Shown piece after piece: positions 31,002 to 42,710 of a stretch of 64,000 nucleotides of DNA; within the stretch, counting starts at the first letter, position 1; each line of letters begins with the position of its first letter. The notes under the pieces were generated by a model that did not search any database, had not been told where the DNA came from, and saw only the letters and a list, made by a program, of their open reading frames with translations. Both the position numbers and the translations under genes were made by a program. The stretch is from Apoda limacodes (lineage: Eukaryota; Arthropoda; Insecta; Lepidoptera; Limacodidae). Where the stretch lies: NCBI GenBank assembly GCA_946406115.1, contig OX291547.1:10235001-10299000 (forward strand), given 5' to 3'.

Positions 31002-31129
31002 CATGGGCGTAGCTAGCTTTTGGATTAGGGGGAGCAGGCTTGACTAGGGCTATTTTGAGCCAATTCCTTCAGGTTATGCTTCAGCTCCCCCCCCCCCCCC
31101 CGCCCTGACTGTACCTCGCTACGCCCATG
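31002..31129 (-). mobile_element. hAT-type MITE, CATGGGCGTAGC ends, copy 1
   Basis: The terminal repeats catgggcgtagc/gctacgcccatg flank a poly-C interior. The outside 8-mers aaaagaga and aatagaca match at 6 of 8. The same family in opposite orientation sits at 50143. Confidence 0.7.
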
Positions 31130-31134
31130 AATAG

Positions 31135-33270
31135 ACATATAAGTAACTACTTATTCTAAATAATCAGAAGACTTAAACGCTGCTGTTGTAGCGTCTTATT
31201 ATTACTTTGGGTTCTAAATTAAGTGATATGTTTCGCTAAAATGTTTGTTGGGTCCATATTATTAATGACTGTGTGTAAACACAAGAAATTAAACAGATAA
31301 CAAATAAAAAAAATATGTCGTTTAAGCCGACCCCCAAATTATAAATAAGTGTGTGTACATCCACAAGTACTGATTACCTCCTTTGGGGAATAAAAACCGT
31401 GACGTGTCACCCGCGTAATTTTTGGGATACTTGCTAATTTTAATAACGCAGATCCTTCATATTATTCTGCAATTAGGAACTATCACAAGACGTTTGAGCT
31501 CTTAGGAGCTAAATTAGGTGCGTGTCTGCCTGTGTGACTATCGAAGGTAATAAGTTCGAATGTGTTCCGAGTGTTTTATGGATAGTTGTCGACAAAGTGG
31601 TTCACATAACAACATCTCTTATCAAACCCTTCGGGAATTAGTGTCGTGGTGGTTTTTATTCTTAATCGTACAACCTTGACGCAGCATTTTGGATTCGGTG
31701 TTGATTTGTCAATTGAAATTTGTGTTTGCTACGATTACAAAAATACGATTAGTTTTATGTAGGTACGTATGCTTGTTTTCCACCTTAACGGTACAAAAAA
31801 CAAAAAAAAAATAGGCCTTTATACTGAGTCGATTACAACATTACGAGACCATAATATTCAGGCAACAAAAATAGGGGTCGGGCTGTGTCTGAGCCGCGGC
31901 CACTCAACTTTGGAGGTCAGTGAATTTGAAACCGCAATAAAATGTATGTTTTCGAGGCGATCTTGTGCACCACCCCGAGTAGTTTTAGAACGCCGGCTTC
32001 GGGTAATTCTGTTAAAATTTACACTGCCATAGATGCAGTTGATTTTTACTGCTGTCGGTGTCAAAACCAGCTTTGAGAAACTTGTTCCAACAAGTTTGTA
32101 AAGTGAACTTCAGCGATTTATTACTCAACAGGAAGTAAAAGTTAATTGGAACGTAATCTAACTAAGGTAGGTTAGAAAGTATGATCACATTGTTCAATAA
32201 TAATTCAACTGTACAAGGCTTCTTATCGCCAAGGAATTTCTAGTATAAACAACGGAGCTCTAGAAAAACAAGGTATTTTTATCCTAAGAGATATCTCAAC
32301 GAAGTTGGAGACACGATGCGAACACAAACAAAGCCAGCCAGCCAATAACCCTGCTTTATTTATTACTAAATCTCACCTTATCCTTCTGTGCTTTTAAAAG
32401 AGAAGCCGAACATGTATCCATCTTCTTTTTTGTCCGTTAAAAATCTTTAAACAACATCCCATCTTACTAAAGAATAAACGCTATCCAAACTGCCGCGCGT
32501 TAGATTCTGTCGCGCGTGCGTTCGAAAATCAACTCTGGTTAACTTAGACGCGTAGCATTGACAAGATAGCAAAGAAATTTATCTACAAAGAGACTGCATG
32601 GGACTCTACATTGTAATTGGATGAAAATGTTTGATATTATGATTAAAATTGATTTTAATTTAGAACATCACACCATCTACTTGAACACGGATTTACGCCA
32701 ATCGCAATTCATTTCCAAAATTCATCTTCGGAACAAGATCCGGATACGAATCTGTACACTCACACGTTAATATAGTCACCCGTCAGACGTGACTTTTTGA
32801 AATAAGATTGTTAACGTGTTGCATGTTCTTTCATTAACATATGTTTAGGTGTTACAAAAAACTGCGTCTAGAATAGAAAATAGTACTTTAAAGCCACTTC
32901 AGTAATTAGGCTCACCCCCTGTCACGCAGGACAAAAGTAGTTGGGAAAAGGCTGACATTACGATGTGAGTTCTGTGGATAAAAACCGTAACGAGATACAA
33001 ACATATTTTTTTTTTAGGTGTCGCTTCTGATATACATACTTACTTGTACTAAGCTTTTTTTTAGGGGTTAGCTCTACATCCGACAGAGACGATCTGCAAT
33101 CGGATATAAACAGAGTGCAAAATGATGATCTAATCCTAACCCACGATTCTCGTCTCGACTTCTAACAGCATATCACGACAATTACCAAGGCAGTTTACAA
33201 AAGACTATTGCGTTACAGGACTGTAGGCGGCCATGCTTTACAACGCGTAACGTGCACAGTCGTCTCGAAT
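31135..33270. other. 2.1-kb stretch with unassigned open frames
   Basis: 31769-32064 is open on both strands (minus reads RSRRSKTTRGGAQDRLENIH), with no recognised domain. 'gtcgcgcgtgcgttcgaaaa' near 32510 is CpG-rich but has no other gene signal. I see no supported gene. Confidence 0.35.
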
Positions 33271-33275
33271 ATTAC

Positions 33276-33471
33276 CTTCGCAATAGTTTAGGACCCATAC
33301 GAAGCAAAGTACAGCACCATTATAGAAAAAGTCCACAAAAAATTCTGCCGCTGAAGCCGAAGAAGTAATTCGGCTGTTATCCACCGCTGTATCCGTCACA
33401 CTTTGTTTCGGGCATGATCGGTCTTGACACTCTGGAGTCACGAAGGAACCGCGTAGCCGGCGTCTGCTACT
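33276..33471 (-). other. candidate first exon on the minus strand
   Basis: A CpG-rich block ('gtgcgcgtgctgagcacgg') leads to an initiator TCAGT (A at 33471). The transcript would run to a good donor GCGAAG|GTAATA at 33276/33275. The last 23 nt hold ATG (33298) GGT CCT AAA CTA TTG CGA AG in context ttgtATGG, so the coding part, if real, starts MGPKLLR and continues in an exon to the left. An upstream ATG opens a 12-codon uORF. A minus-strand frame open through the whole region reflects GC content. Confidence 0.35.
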
Positions 33472-33559
33472 GACCGTGCTCAGCACGCGCACACTCGCCG
33501 CGGGTAAGGCGCCCACCCCACGCACCCTCGCACTCCTTAACTCTCTTATATAATCACAA

Positions 33560-34060
33560 GACGTGGACCTGTTCCAATTTACACCCCGGCAAATCGTATT
33601 CGCCACAAATCGGCTATTAAAAGTTAATTTGTGTTTTATTTTTTTATGCATTAAATATTGTATGTAATTGATATTTGTCTTTTTTTAGTGTATTAAATTT
33701 TAATTTAGGTAAGGTTTGGGTGCAAACCCGTTAGTTTATAAATGTATGTAAACAAGTAAATCAATAAATAAATAGAATTAAAGTTTCACGGTTCATATTT
33801 TCACTATTTTTAATGGGTTCTTAACGTGATAATAGAAGATTTGTGTTCTAATGTAAGAACCCATAAAAGTAATAGTGATAGGTACATATTTAATCTCTGG
33901 GTATATAATAAATTAAAGACTGACAACTATAGATTTCATAGGTTATTTTACTTGTGTATTTCATACTTAGTTTAATAATAAATAATTAAAACATTTTATA
34001 TTCTATATCGTATAAAGCCAATTGATCAAAATTGATCTATTTTGTATTTTGGGCGCGTGG
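33560..34060. other. AT-rich stretch, nothing recognised
   Basis: No feature could be supported. Confidence 0.5.
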
Positions 34061-34063
34061 TTA

Positions 34064-34141
34064 CTTACCTACCTAATGAAAGTACCTATGGAATGGAAAT
34101 AAACTTACCTACCTAATAAATGTACCTATGGAATGGAAACT
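34064..34141. repeat. tandem duplication, 40-bp period
   Basis: Two copies of cttacctacctaat...gtacctatggaatggaaa start at 34064 and 34104 with two or three differences. Confidence 0.9.
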
Positions 34142-34144
34142 AAG

Positions 34145-34805
34145 CTGACTTTACTGTTGCTTCTATTATCGAATGAAATATAAATAAAAAAAAAAAGTTA
34201 AAAATAAAGAGACTAAAACTATTTCACACACTGTTTCGGAATAGAAAAAAAACTATTCTAACCAAAATGCTGATTTCGCGAATAAATGCATCCCACTATA
34301 ATATAACGCATTCGTAATGTGAATATATTTGGATACATTTTATTGTTACTCAATCAGGATTACAATATACACAAATCGGTGTGAGATACTTTTTATCCCG
34401 CAAAGGCGTGCCATTTGTATTAATGTATTTTTTAAGATGTTAAATCTTTTTTTTTTTTGAGTTTTTAAACCGTTGTACTTACCTACATAGTGTGCCAATG
34501 TTTACTATTTTTCTTTTACACACTTAGGTTTTCTGTAAAAGCTCTTTTAAGGAATAGGCTTGCCTTTGCATACATATTTTTTCCTTTTAATTATGTGTAA
34601 ACTTTGTCGCATAATAAAGAAATATTGAATTATTGACATTTTAGAATAAGGTATCTCCTATATTTATTGCAATGGCTGTACCTTATTGTAACTAAAGTCT
34701 CAATACGACCCAGTCTTGTCTTCCAATTCCACCTGCCACTGTTTGACGACGCTTACATAACAATTGAATTTACGTAACACGACACTTTTTAAGTTGTCTC
34801 CATCC
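34145..34805. other. AT-rich stretch, nothing recognised
   Basis: A 10-bp T run and AT-rich sequence; no supported feature. Confidence 0.45.
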
Positions 34806-34808
34806 GCA

Positions 34809-34890
34809 ATGGATCGGTTCGAGGAACTAAGGCCGCGGTCACGATTACCTCCGGAATCCTACGTTGAAAAAGTTTGTGACGTCAACATCT
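34809..34890 (+). CDS. short coding-like stretch from ATG, unassigned
   Basis: MDRFEELRPRSRLPPESYVE continues KVCDVN before the sequence turns AT-rich. The ATG is preceded by 'ccgca'. Composition is protein-like, but no donor of quality follows (best: TGTAG|GTCTGT at about 34913). It could be a first coding exon or chance. Confidence 0.25.
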
Positions 34891-34950
34891 TTTTTGTTTT
34901 AATTTTATGTAGGTCTGTGTACTGCGTGTCTATATATCGTATCTTTTATA

Positions 34951-34998
34951 CTCTGACAATATATATATATATATATATATGTATGTATATTGTCAGAG
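34951..34998. repeat. hairpin around an (AT)n run
   Basis: ctctgacaatatata and tatattgtcagag flank the AT run as exact inverse arms of at least 13 bp, so the whole 48 bp can fold. Confidence 0.85.
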
Positions 34999-35004
34999 CT
35001 TCAA

Positions 35005-35990
35005 TTCCTTGAAGGAGTTAGCCTGCGGCTGGACACACACTTACATCCTAATGTGGGAGACAGGTTCGTTAAAACCAGCTAGTCCTACGTGGCTGCTTCT
35101 ATTACAGTGTATTTAGACAAAGCTGGCTACATACATGTCCTTTGTGGGCCATCCAATAAATATGTCACCCAAATTTACGTAATTTTAGACCCCCTCTCCC
35201 CGCTGTATTAAATGGATGACCCCTTGTCGTAAACCAAGTCATTACTCCCTTTGCCAGTTCTTGACGAACTATAAAAAATAAGTCAGAATTCGAGGGGGGG
35301 GGGACTCACCTTAACACTGTCCTATACCGTTAAATTGTATATATTCACGTTTTTGTTCGAACTCTATTTCACTAATCAAGGCAGTGCTGTCCATCAACAA
35401 CCCGCGTGGCGTGGAGTTTCTTTAAATCAATCAATCATTTGTCAAAAAAAAGTACATCAGATATAACTTTTGTACACTTGATGACTTTGTGTTTTCGGAA
35501 AAACTACGTATTTCTCAATCATTAGCATTAGATCATTAGAGCATAGGTGATTAAACAAACCCTGCCCTGAACTGTTAATATGAGGTGTTAAAGTTTGTAT
35601 GGAAAAAATAAACATGCTCGTTTAACACGCGATGTGTTTATTACTTAGCTATATAATCGTAAGCATTTGATTGCAAAGTGCCATTTGCGCCATCTGTACC
35701 AGTTGTGTCACTCTGACTCTGGCTAGACTTGTTAAACAACCAAATCCTTTCTCGGAATCCTTTCTCTTTGTACAATCTATGTAACACGCCTGCGCGATTT
35801 AAAATTACATTTACGTGTTACCTGTAATAATATCGCGACTCATTCATTATAAAAAAAGTTATTTAATTTGTACTATCTCCATGGCTATAGCCATGGAATG
35901 TTAATTCTTTTACTACCCAAGGCTTTAATTTCGATCATTTCGATAAATATGTAACATAAACGTTTGATAAATAAGTAACGTTAACACATT
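35005..35990. other. non-coding stretch with repeat debris
   Basis: 35120-35300 contains 'agaccccctctccccgctgt' and 'ggatgaccccttgtcg', which recall a common lepidopteran repeat but are not delimited here; a G run lies at about 35295. An 18-bp perfect palindrome ccatggctatagccatgg is at 35879-35896. Confidence 0.4.
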
Positions 35991-36000
35991 TTAACGTTAT

Positions 36001-36190
36001 TGACGTGACAACGTCTTATAAATTGGTTTGCCGGGTGACACTTCAAGAAACTGCGTTACGCTCCGCTCACGTTATGCGCTCACAATGAGAGCGAGTGAGA
36101 GGCACGCGCCCGCCTAAGAGCGAGAGAGACAGACATAAAATCATTGTCACGTAAAACTTTCGCCCGTATACCGACTTTACAGGCAACCAG
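36001..36190. mobile_element. 190-bp TGACGTGACAACG element, copy 2
   Basis: Identical to 30748-30937 except c for t in 'gagagagacagaca'. Same orientation, same T-rich right junction. Confidence 0.65.
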
Positions 36191-36199
36191 TTTTTTTTT

Positions 36200-37725
36200 T
36201 TACCAGTAAATTGAGGTAACGTTAAAACCGAATATTGTTATAATAAACGTTAATTTATTAAATTAATCCGTCTCGTGCGTGGCTTAGAGGCTTCGCTTGA
36301 CGTCGTTGCCTCGTAGGTAAATAAAACACTCTACAGGGTGGTCTGACCAAATCTACTAGTAGCCAAAGCTGAACTAACGCAGTTCAACTTTAGCGTCGAA
36401 ATGCTTCATATATGTAGGTTGTCATGGATTTCGTTTCCGGCAATTCGTCAAGTTCTTCATGTGAAGTTGCTCTTAGGAAGTCTTGCATCATGATAAACAT
36501 GCTTTTTGCACACATTGGCAATTTTTGTGATCAAGGAATTTTCCAAGTTATCTAAGCCTAAAACAAGGAATATTTCTTTACTATATTTAGAGTTCTGAGG
36601 CATCTGTATTGAAGTAAGCCTGGTGAAACGCCGGTTATAAATTCGACCGCTATGTAGATATTGTTAGAATTGCGCAATATTTGTAAAGATTACTCTATGT
36701 GGACTTTTAAACAGATGCGCCAAATTTTATAGCTGTATACATATATGTATGTATGTTTTTCCACATATTTTTCAGACTAGTTATCGGATTTTAACAATAA
36801 TTTTTTTTGTTTTAGGTTCTATTAGACTTAGGTATTAAGTATTTAACTAGGTAATGTTTAAGAAAAAGACTATTACCAACCACTAAAAAACACATTGGTA
36901 AACGGCGCTATTCTAAGCGGAACTTATTGTGTGTATGTTGCTCGATATTTTTGCCAATTGTGAGCCTATTTTATACTACTAAGGTGGCAAATAAACAGAC
37001 GCCTAAATATATTTGCCTCGTATCCTTGCTGCAAATTTTGACATTCGACTTCAAGAAGAAAACACTTAGCTCGATGTTCCATCTAAACCTGACGCATAGG
37101 TTTATTTTTTACTTTTTAGTGCGTTTTTAAAGGCGGTTTGATTTTTTTTTATTATTTAGATGTTTTGTTTATACGATAATACGCATATTGACACTTTTTT
37201 CAACAGCAATCGATTTAGTTTGTAATTACATGGTAGAACGAAATTCCGATGCGGTTCAGAAGTTATGGGACACATTTGTGTTTTCTTGCAATCTGCGTAT
37301 TTCTTGATCGCAGTAGAGTTTTGTGATTGAAATAGGTTTTAGGAGTAGGTAAGCGTTTAATTACTATAGTTCTATAAATTGTTAGATGCGTTATGTATGT
37401 AGATGATATAGTAGTGCCATTTGGAAGAGTGAAGTGCTCGGTTTCTTTACAAATCCAAAAACGCTTTTTCGTGGTAATTAATTAGTATTGCCTATATCAT
37501 ATTATTTTTACACGGTTTGCGTTGAATTGATTAATTTAATAAAATGATTGTAGGTATTTAACTGCGCATGAAAGCTATGTCATGGGATGACTGAGGATAA
37601 TGTAGAAATATTGTAAAATGTTATTTTAATAATGCAAAAATTTATAAAATCGATGAAAAATCCAAATTATGTGTGATCGTTTATTTAAATTATTATTTCA
37701 TAGTGATATATATCGTTATCGTATA
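36200..37725. other. AT-rich stretch with a LINE-end scrap
   Basis: 'ctactaaggtggcaaataaa' at about 36975 resembles the Jockey 3' UTR edge (minus orientation), but only about 30 bp match. gctgaact...agttcaac near 36368 is a small inverted repeat. No gene. Confidence 0.4.
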
Positions 37726-37730
37726 TCGTT

Positions 37731-38090
37731 AGGCGGCCTCGGCACGTACTAACGGCACCAGATGACGATCTCGCTGTCCGGATAGCGAGATTAGTCTACG
37801 ACCTCCCCTAATAGGGCCTTCCCCCATAACACGACGCCGACGTCCCCGGGTTCGTCGACGCCCGCAAGGATACACGTGGTATCAAAGACAGCCCAGCTTC
37901 TCGCCCCCACTCAATCGCAACCGCACCCGCGTAACGGGGAACTCCCCTCCTGGCGTTGACTCACCTTCAGGGAGCCTTTGAGCGTTAGGCGTTTTATGGG
38001 CTGAGGCTCCTTCAGAGTCTCGCCCCAAAAAGCCCGGTGAAGCAGTAATTGCAGCAGCAACTGCATTGACAGCTCAGAAGAAAAAGATCT
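37731..38090 (-). repeat. 360-bp GC-rich repeat island
   Basis: A sharply bounded GC-rich block in AT-rich DNA, including ctcgctgtccggatagcgag (a hairpin) and gacgtccccgggttcgtcga. Its left 100 bp match 8485-8570 in inverse orientation, so it is a dispersed repeat, probably the 3' part of a larger retroelement or a GC-rich non-autonomous element. No convincing frame. Confidence 0.5.
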
Positions 38091-38200
38091 CAGTTGACAA
38101 GTGTTATACTGTGTTTACTTAAAACAACTAAAATTAATTATTTATTAAATAAAGAAGTAAAGCTTTCGCATTAGCTTCTATTTCACAGTAAATCTATGTA

Positions 38201-38268
38201 TATAAATAAGTGCATATATATATAGATATATATAAATAAGTGCAAATATATATAGATATATATACATA
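38201..38268. repeat. tandem repeat, 30-bp period
   Basis: Two units of tataaataagtgcAtatatatatagata start at 38201 and 38231. Confidence 0.9.
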
Positions 38269-38274
38269 GATACC

Positions 38275-38715
38275 ATTAGTCGCGGACGGTATACATTCAC
38301 ATACATAGTTATTGAAATGGTATTTCGAAATAATTAAAATCCACCTCCACGTAACTGAAAGATAAAGAAACAAAAAGTTTTGTGAAAGTATATCAGTTGG
38401 AACGGATTTCCGGTAAAGACGTACTACACCCGGAAATGTTCGTCGACGAGAAGCACCTTCGTCACCCACAGTTAAACTGCCTATCTGCACATTCATTATT
38501 TAGACAAACATTCACGTGACTTTAATTTTCAGTATGATTTTTTTTTAATTTTTTCGCAATTCAATTTATCCTGTCCCTGGTATTTATATCTAACAAGTGG
38601 TAAAATGTCCCCTTCCAAGTTGTTAATTTACGACTAATGGAACATAATCAATGATTACACATATGTATCTAATCTGTCGATGCGATATATGTACAAATCT
38701 ACTTTACACTGTATC
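38275..38715. other. non-coding stretch; short open piece on minus
   Basis: 38400-38496 (minus) reads NVQIGSLTVGDEGASRRRTF and then PGVVRLYRKSVPT, more protein-like than its surroundings, but then turns AT-rich. Identity unknown; perhaps retroelement debris. Confidence 0.3.
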
Positions 38716-38719
38716 AGCA

Positions 38720-38812
38720 TTATGGCGGCGATAGGCTCACCTATTGTAATGGAGAACTTAAAGTGGTTGGTGAAAAGGACGCTGCCCCCACATTATGATG
38801 TAGATATGTGTG
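38720..38812 (+). repeat. second copy of the repeat at 22481
   Basis: Matches the reverse complement of 22481-22561 over about 80 bp, including the block attatgatgt. Confidence 0.55.
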
Positions 38813-38814
38813 TG

Positions 38815-40565
38815 TGTTATAGATATATAGATCACCACTACAATTTTCTTTCTTACGATCAGGCTAATCAGGTCTGAAACTAGAAATCCAGTGTAAAAAT
38901 CTCTCATCCGCCGATAGATTGATTATAGTCGAATGATTGATTTTTCCAAAAATCACAAAAGGATAAAAGTTTGAATGAGATAAAGGAAGGTGCAGTACAA
39001 CAAACTTTCTGACCTTCTAACCTTGGGTGTTTGGTCGCTAGTGTCGTTGTAAGTTGACACTTTTTCAATATGGGGACTGTAGTTTTGATTTTTGACCGCC
39101 ACCGGGTCAGAAAAGTTGCACTTATAGGTACGAGTAAATTTCGCAGTGAACACCTAGCTAGTATAATTTATTTCAAATATAAATCATTTAAATATACATA
39201 TATTGAAGTAGAAACAGTTCAGTAGACGTTGCCAAGTTGGTCATTCATTCTTTACACTTGAAACTATTTTCGATTGGTCATTCAACTGCTAAATTGTATA
39301 TTGTTTGCAGCTGTACGCGTAGTTTTCTTCATTCCGTTCCAAAAAATTTTTGGGTTCATTCATTCAGGTCGGCGCCTTTGTTAAGTTTGACTCTAAATGA
39401 AAGGTATAGTTTTTAATACCTATTTAAGGTAGGTACACCTATAAATATATCTTACCGAGTACAAAATGACGCCCTTTCTTACCCAAGTAAGAGGGTTGCT
39501 GCCTGTCGCTTCTCAATTTAATAAGGGTTACCAGCTCAAAAACACGGGTTTTTTATTTTTTTACGAGAGACAAATTATTGAGGGCTAAAAGTACTCATGT
39601 AATGAGTAGTCATAAGCGCAAAATGGAATGCAGCATACCGCATGGGGGCGTAGTTACTGCGCAGTGACTACATCTCGTACCGCTCCAAATTCTAACAGTT
39701 ACCCATAGAATGTGGATTTTTGACCGCACCCGTAAATACAGTAGTTTTGTTTATCCCGTATTTTATTTTGCTAATTACGAGATTCTGTTTCGTTAAGGAC
39801 TTTAAAACGGGGTAACCCGTAGAATACGGGTCTACAAGAAAGGAAGCTGTCATTCCGATGGAAATAAAAGCCGTTTGTTAATTCAGAATCGCCATGTTTT
39901 TAATGTTTTCCTGCCAAATTCTATTTTTAAATCTTTTGAAATATCATGTTCCCGTGGCACGGCGTGAAGTATACCAGAGACTTCGAGTTCTGTAATCGAT
40001 ACCAATATACTGACCTTTGAGTTATATCGCACCGGGGTCCAGAAAGTTTCAATCCTCTACGCTTTTGCGACCCTAAGGTTTAAGTTCGTCAGACTAAAAT
40101 ACGCGTTTCATATTAGTATTAATGATATTTAGGTTAAGGTGCAATTCTACAATACATAACAGTACGTTTTGTTCACAATGTAGATTAAAGTCATCGGTGC
40201 AAATAGACCACAATTCAATTCAAACTTTGTCCATTTCCTTTTACAGATTGAGGTTGGATTTGGGGTCGGATTACTTAAAATCGTTTCTAAGTGGTTGTCT
40301 ACGATACAAAATTTAATGTTTCTCAACCAAGCAATTTAAGTTAGTCAGAGTATTCTTTTAGATATATGTACTTTGTAGAATAGCGAAAAGGACAAATAAC
40401 AATATTTGTGGTGTTAATATTCGCCTCTTTTTTCTTAAAATTTCCCAGAAAATAAAACCCCAAAAACACATAAGTTTTTGTTAAAGAATTATAAAACGCT
40501 TCCACAGATTCTTCTGCGAGACTCATTTGTGAAAGATAAATATAGCATAGAAAAACTTTTTAACA
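38815..40565. other. 1.7-kb stretch, no gene recognised
   Basis: A 22-bp near-perfect palindrome gtagttactgcgcagtgact plus 'ac' lies at 39650-39671. Open frames at 38953-39153, 40122-40316 and 40341-40526 have no protein-like signal. Confidence 0.4.
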
Positions 40566-40569
40566 AAAA

Positions 40570-40899
40570 AAGAACCGGCTTCAAAAAGATGCACTAAAAA
40601 GGTAAAAATAATTATTTATTTCCAAAACTCTGATCTAATTACAGTTTGAAGTTGGTTTCATACAAGTGAAGTGTGATATAAACTGTTAGGTACATAGAAA
40701 CCAACTTCAAACTGTAATTCAGAACAGGTTTTTGGATTTGAAGAAAGAAGAAAGCAAGTTGATTTTTTGTTAAAAAAAATATTTTTTACTTTTGAGTGAC
40801 GAATTGCTTTTTTTCTCGTACACTAAAAACTCAACAACATAAAAGGCGTTCCACCGTTAATATCCGAAATGAGAACCTCCTCCTTCTTTGAAGACAGTT
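40570..40899 (-). mobile_element. 'accgacttcaaaaa' family element, left of an inverted pair
   Basis: The ends are 'gaaccggcttcaaaaagatg' and 'cttctttgaagacagtt'. Internal inverted arms ('acagtttgaagttggttt' and its inverse) are present. Opposite in orientation to the copy at 41632. Confidence 0.7.
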
Positions 40900-41012
40900 A
40901 AAAAGAATCATTACACTGTTCACATATATATATATACATACCTAACTACATACCTATAAGGAGACATATCTATTGATACAAAAAATATAACGATTGTATT
41001 GTACAGTAATAA

Positions 41013-41303
41013 GCCATTAATGTAAACCTCTCAGTTCTTAAGGAAGAGCTAACATGCGTGCTAAAACATGGCGTCGAAACAAATGTATTACCTTTCGACA
41101 AATGCCAACACATAACTCATAGCTCAATGTCGCACAAAGCGAACGTATCGTGTCCTTACGAGAGCTCCCATAAACCTATTTCAGGCGATGACGTTCTCGT
41201 CAACAAGACGGTTGGTTTTACGGACTTAAAGCGGTTCAAGGGCAAAAAGGTGTCGCTAACATCTAATGGCAACATTGTTACTTATCACTTATCTATTGAC
41301 TGA
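41013..41303 (+). CDS. unrecognised ORF of about 97 codons between two inverted elements
   Basis: Open from 41013 to a stop at 41303. The C-terminal part reads SGDDVLVNKTVGFTDLKRFK and then GKKVSLTSNGNIVTYHLSID. 'aacctctcag|TT' at 41034 is a plausible splice acceptor, which would make a last exon beginning VLKEELTCVLKHGVETNV. There is no ATG upstream in frame, and GTG 41058 is not a eukaryotic start. Composition is clearly more protein-like than most frames here. No family recognised; it could be a host terminal exon or a captured/transposon-encoded fragment. Confidence 0.35.
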   Translation, partial: AINVNLSVLKEELTCVLKHGVETNVLPFDKCQHITHSSMSHKANVSCPYESSHKPISGDDVLVNKTVGFTDLKRFKGKKVSLTSNGNIVTYHLSID

Positions 41304-41309
41304 CGCTAT

Positions 41310-41628
41310 CTGTGCATAAATAATTCGAATTTCGAATAATGTTGTTATCGTTTGTAAGGTATTGCTTTTTCTGAATTCGACTTGCATGCCAACTCAACGA
41401 TACATAAACTATGCTGAGACATAAGTTACCTATAGCATTTCTGTACAAAATCACGTACCAACATATACCTTCACATATAACATCAATACTAAATTAGCAA
41501 TGGTGTATGTATATGTATGTATGTGTATGTAAGTAACCAACTGTAAAATACATTTTTGGTTTGCTTTTATCGATAACATACTCTGATTTTATGATATTAA
41601 TAAAAACGTAAAAAAACATCATTTGCAT
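41310..41628. other. AT-rich stretch with TGTA repeats
   Basis: 41503-41535 holds an imperfect atgtatgt repeat. Nothing else. Confidence 0.5.
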
Positions 41629-41631
41629 TTT

Positions 41632-41987
41632 CAACCGACTTCAAAAAAGGAGGACGTTCTCAATACGACAGTTTTTTATTTGTGTTTTTTACCTCAGAAC
41701 TTTCGACTGGGTGAACTGATTTTCATGATTATTTATTTGAAAGCTGGTTCTTCCCGTGTGGTCCCATTTTAATTTGGTCCAGTTCTTACAGTGGCATCCA
41801 TGAGAAAACCACAAAAGTCTTAAATTTGCATTCAGTATGTGCGCGACAATTGGACGAATAACTCAATTTCGATGATTCATTTTTAGTGTATGAGAACAAA
41901 AAAACAATTCGTCACTCAAAAGCAAAAAATAAAAACTTTCTAACAAAAAAATACAACCGGCTTCAAAAAGATGCACTAAAAAGGTTT
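41632..41987 (+). mobile_element. 'accgacttcaaaaa' family element, right of an inverted pair
   Basis: 'caaccgacttcaaaaaagga' to 'caaccggcttcaaaaagatg', with 'aacaattcgtcactcaaaag' inside. Inverse orientation relative to 40570-40899. Confidence 0.75.
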
Positions 41988-41989
41988 TA

Positions 41990-42710
41990 TGTTTTACAAG
42001 CATATGATATTAAATACGTAATTCATGCCGTTAGTACTCTTAACAGTAGTGCCTATCCCAACACATAATATGTTTGACTTGTCTGTATTAAGTGCGTACC
42101 CAAAATTTGAGCTAGGGGAGGGGGCAGCTCATACTAGCAGCAATTTTATACGTAAAACGCAACGCTTTGTATATCTGTGCGTTAATAATGAATTCCAGAA
42201 TACCTACAACAAACGTTTTTTGATGTGAATTTCGCTCTCGTAAATACATTTATAAAGGTTTTAGTATAATTGTAAAACACTTTTTCCGCTGCTCTATCCT
42301 GACCTAACTACTATCCTGATCTATCTATTAATATACCATCTAATTATAATTATGACAATAGTACACCTATTTCGCGGGCGTAGCCGCAGGCAGAAGTTAG
42401 ATTACAATAAAATTCGTTTTAAATTCAACTCATGCGCACGTCTGTTTTAAGCGGTTGCCCCAAGTTGAGACCTAATCAACCGAATGCGACGTGACCAAAG
42501 AATATACAATTTAGAGACATGACGCCAAGACCAAAACCGACAGTTCGACTAAAACAATGACGATGTTCAAATGATTAACTAATTCGTCCTTGTGTTTGAT
42601 TTTAGTATTGTTAGTCTGTTTTGGATTAGTGACGTAGAGAGACTGATGAGCTTCCGCAGACTACAATTAATTAATTAAGTACACAATAAATTGCATACCT
42701 ATATATGTAT
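41990..42710. other. AT-rich stretch with a SINE-like scrap
   Basis: 42371-42400 'ttcgcgggcgtagccgcagg' plus 'cagaag' is the inverse 5' edge of the 'gcccgcggct' family; the rest of that copy is not visible. No gene. Confidence 0.45.

Noticed and set aside
31769..32064. Frames open on both strands
   Set aside because: No recognised domain, no start or splice context; mutual shadows.
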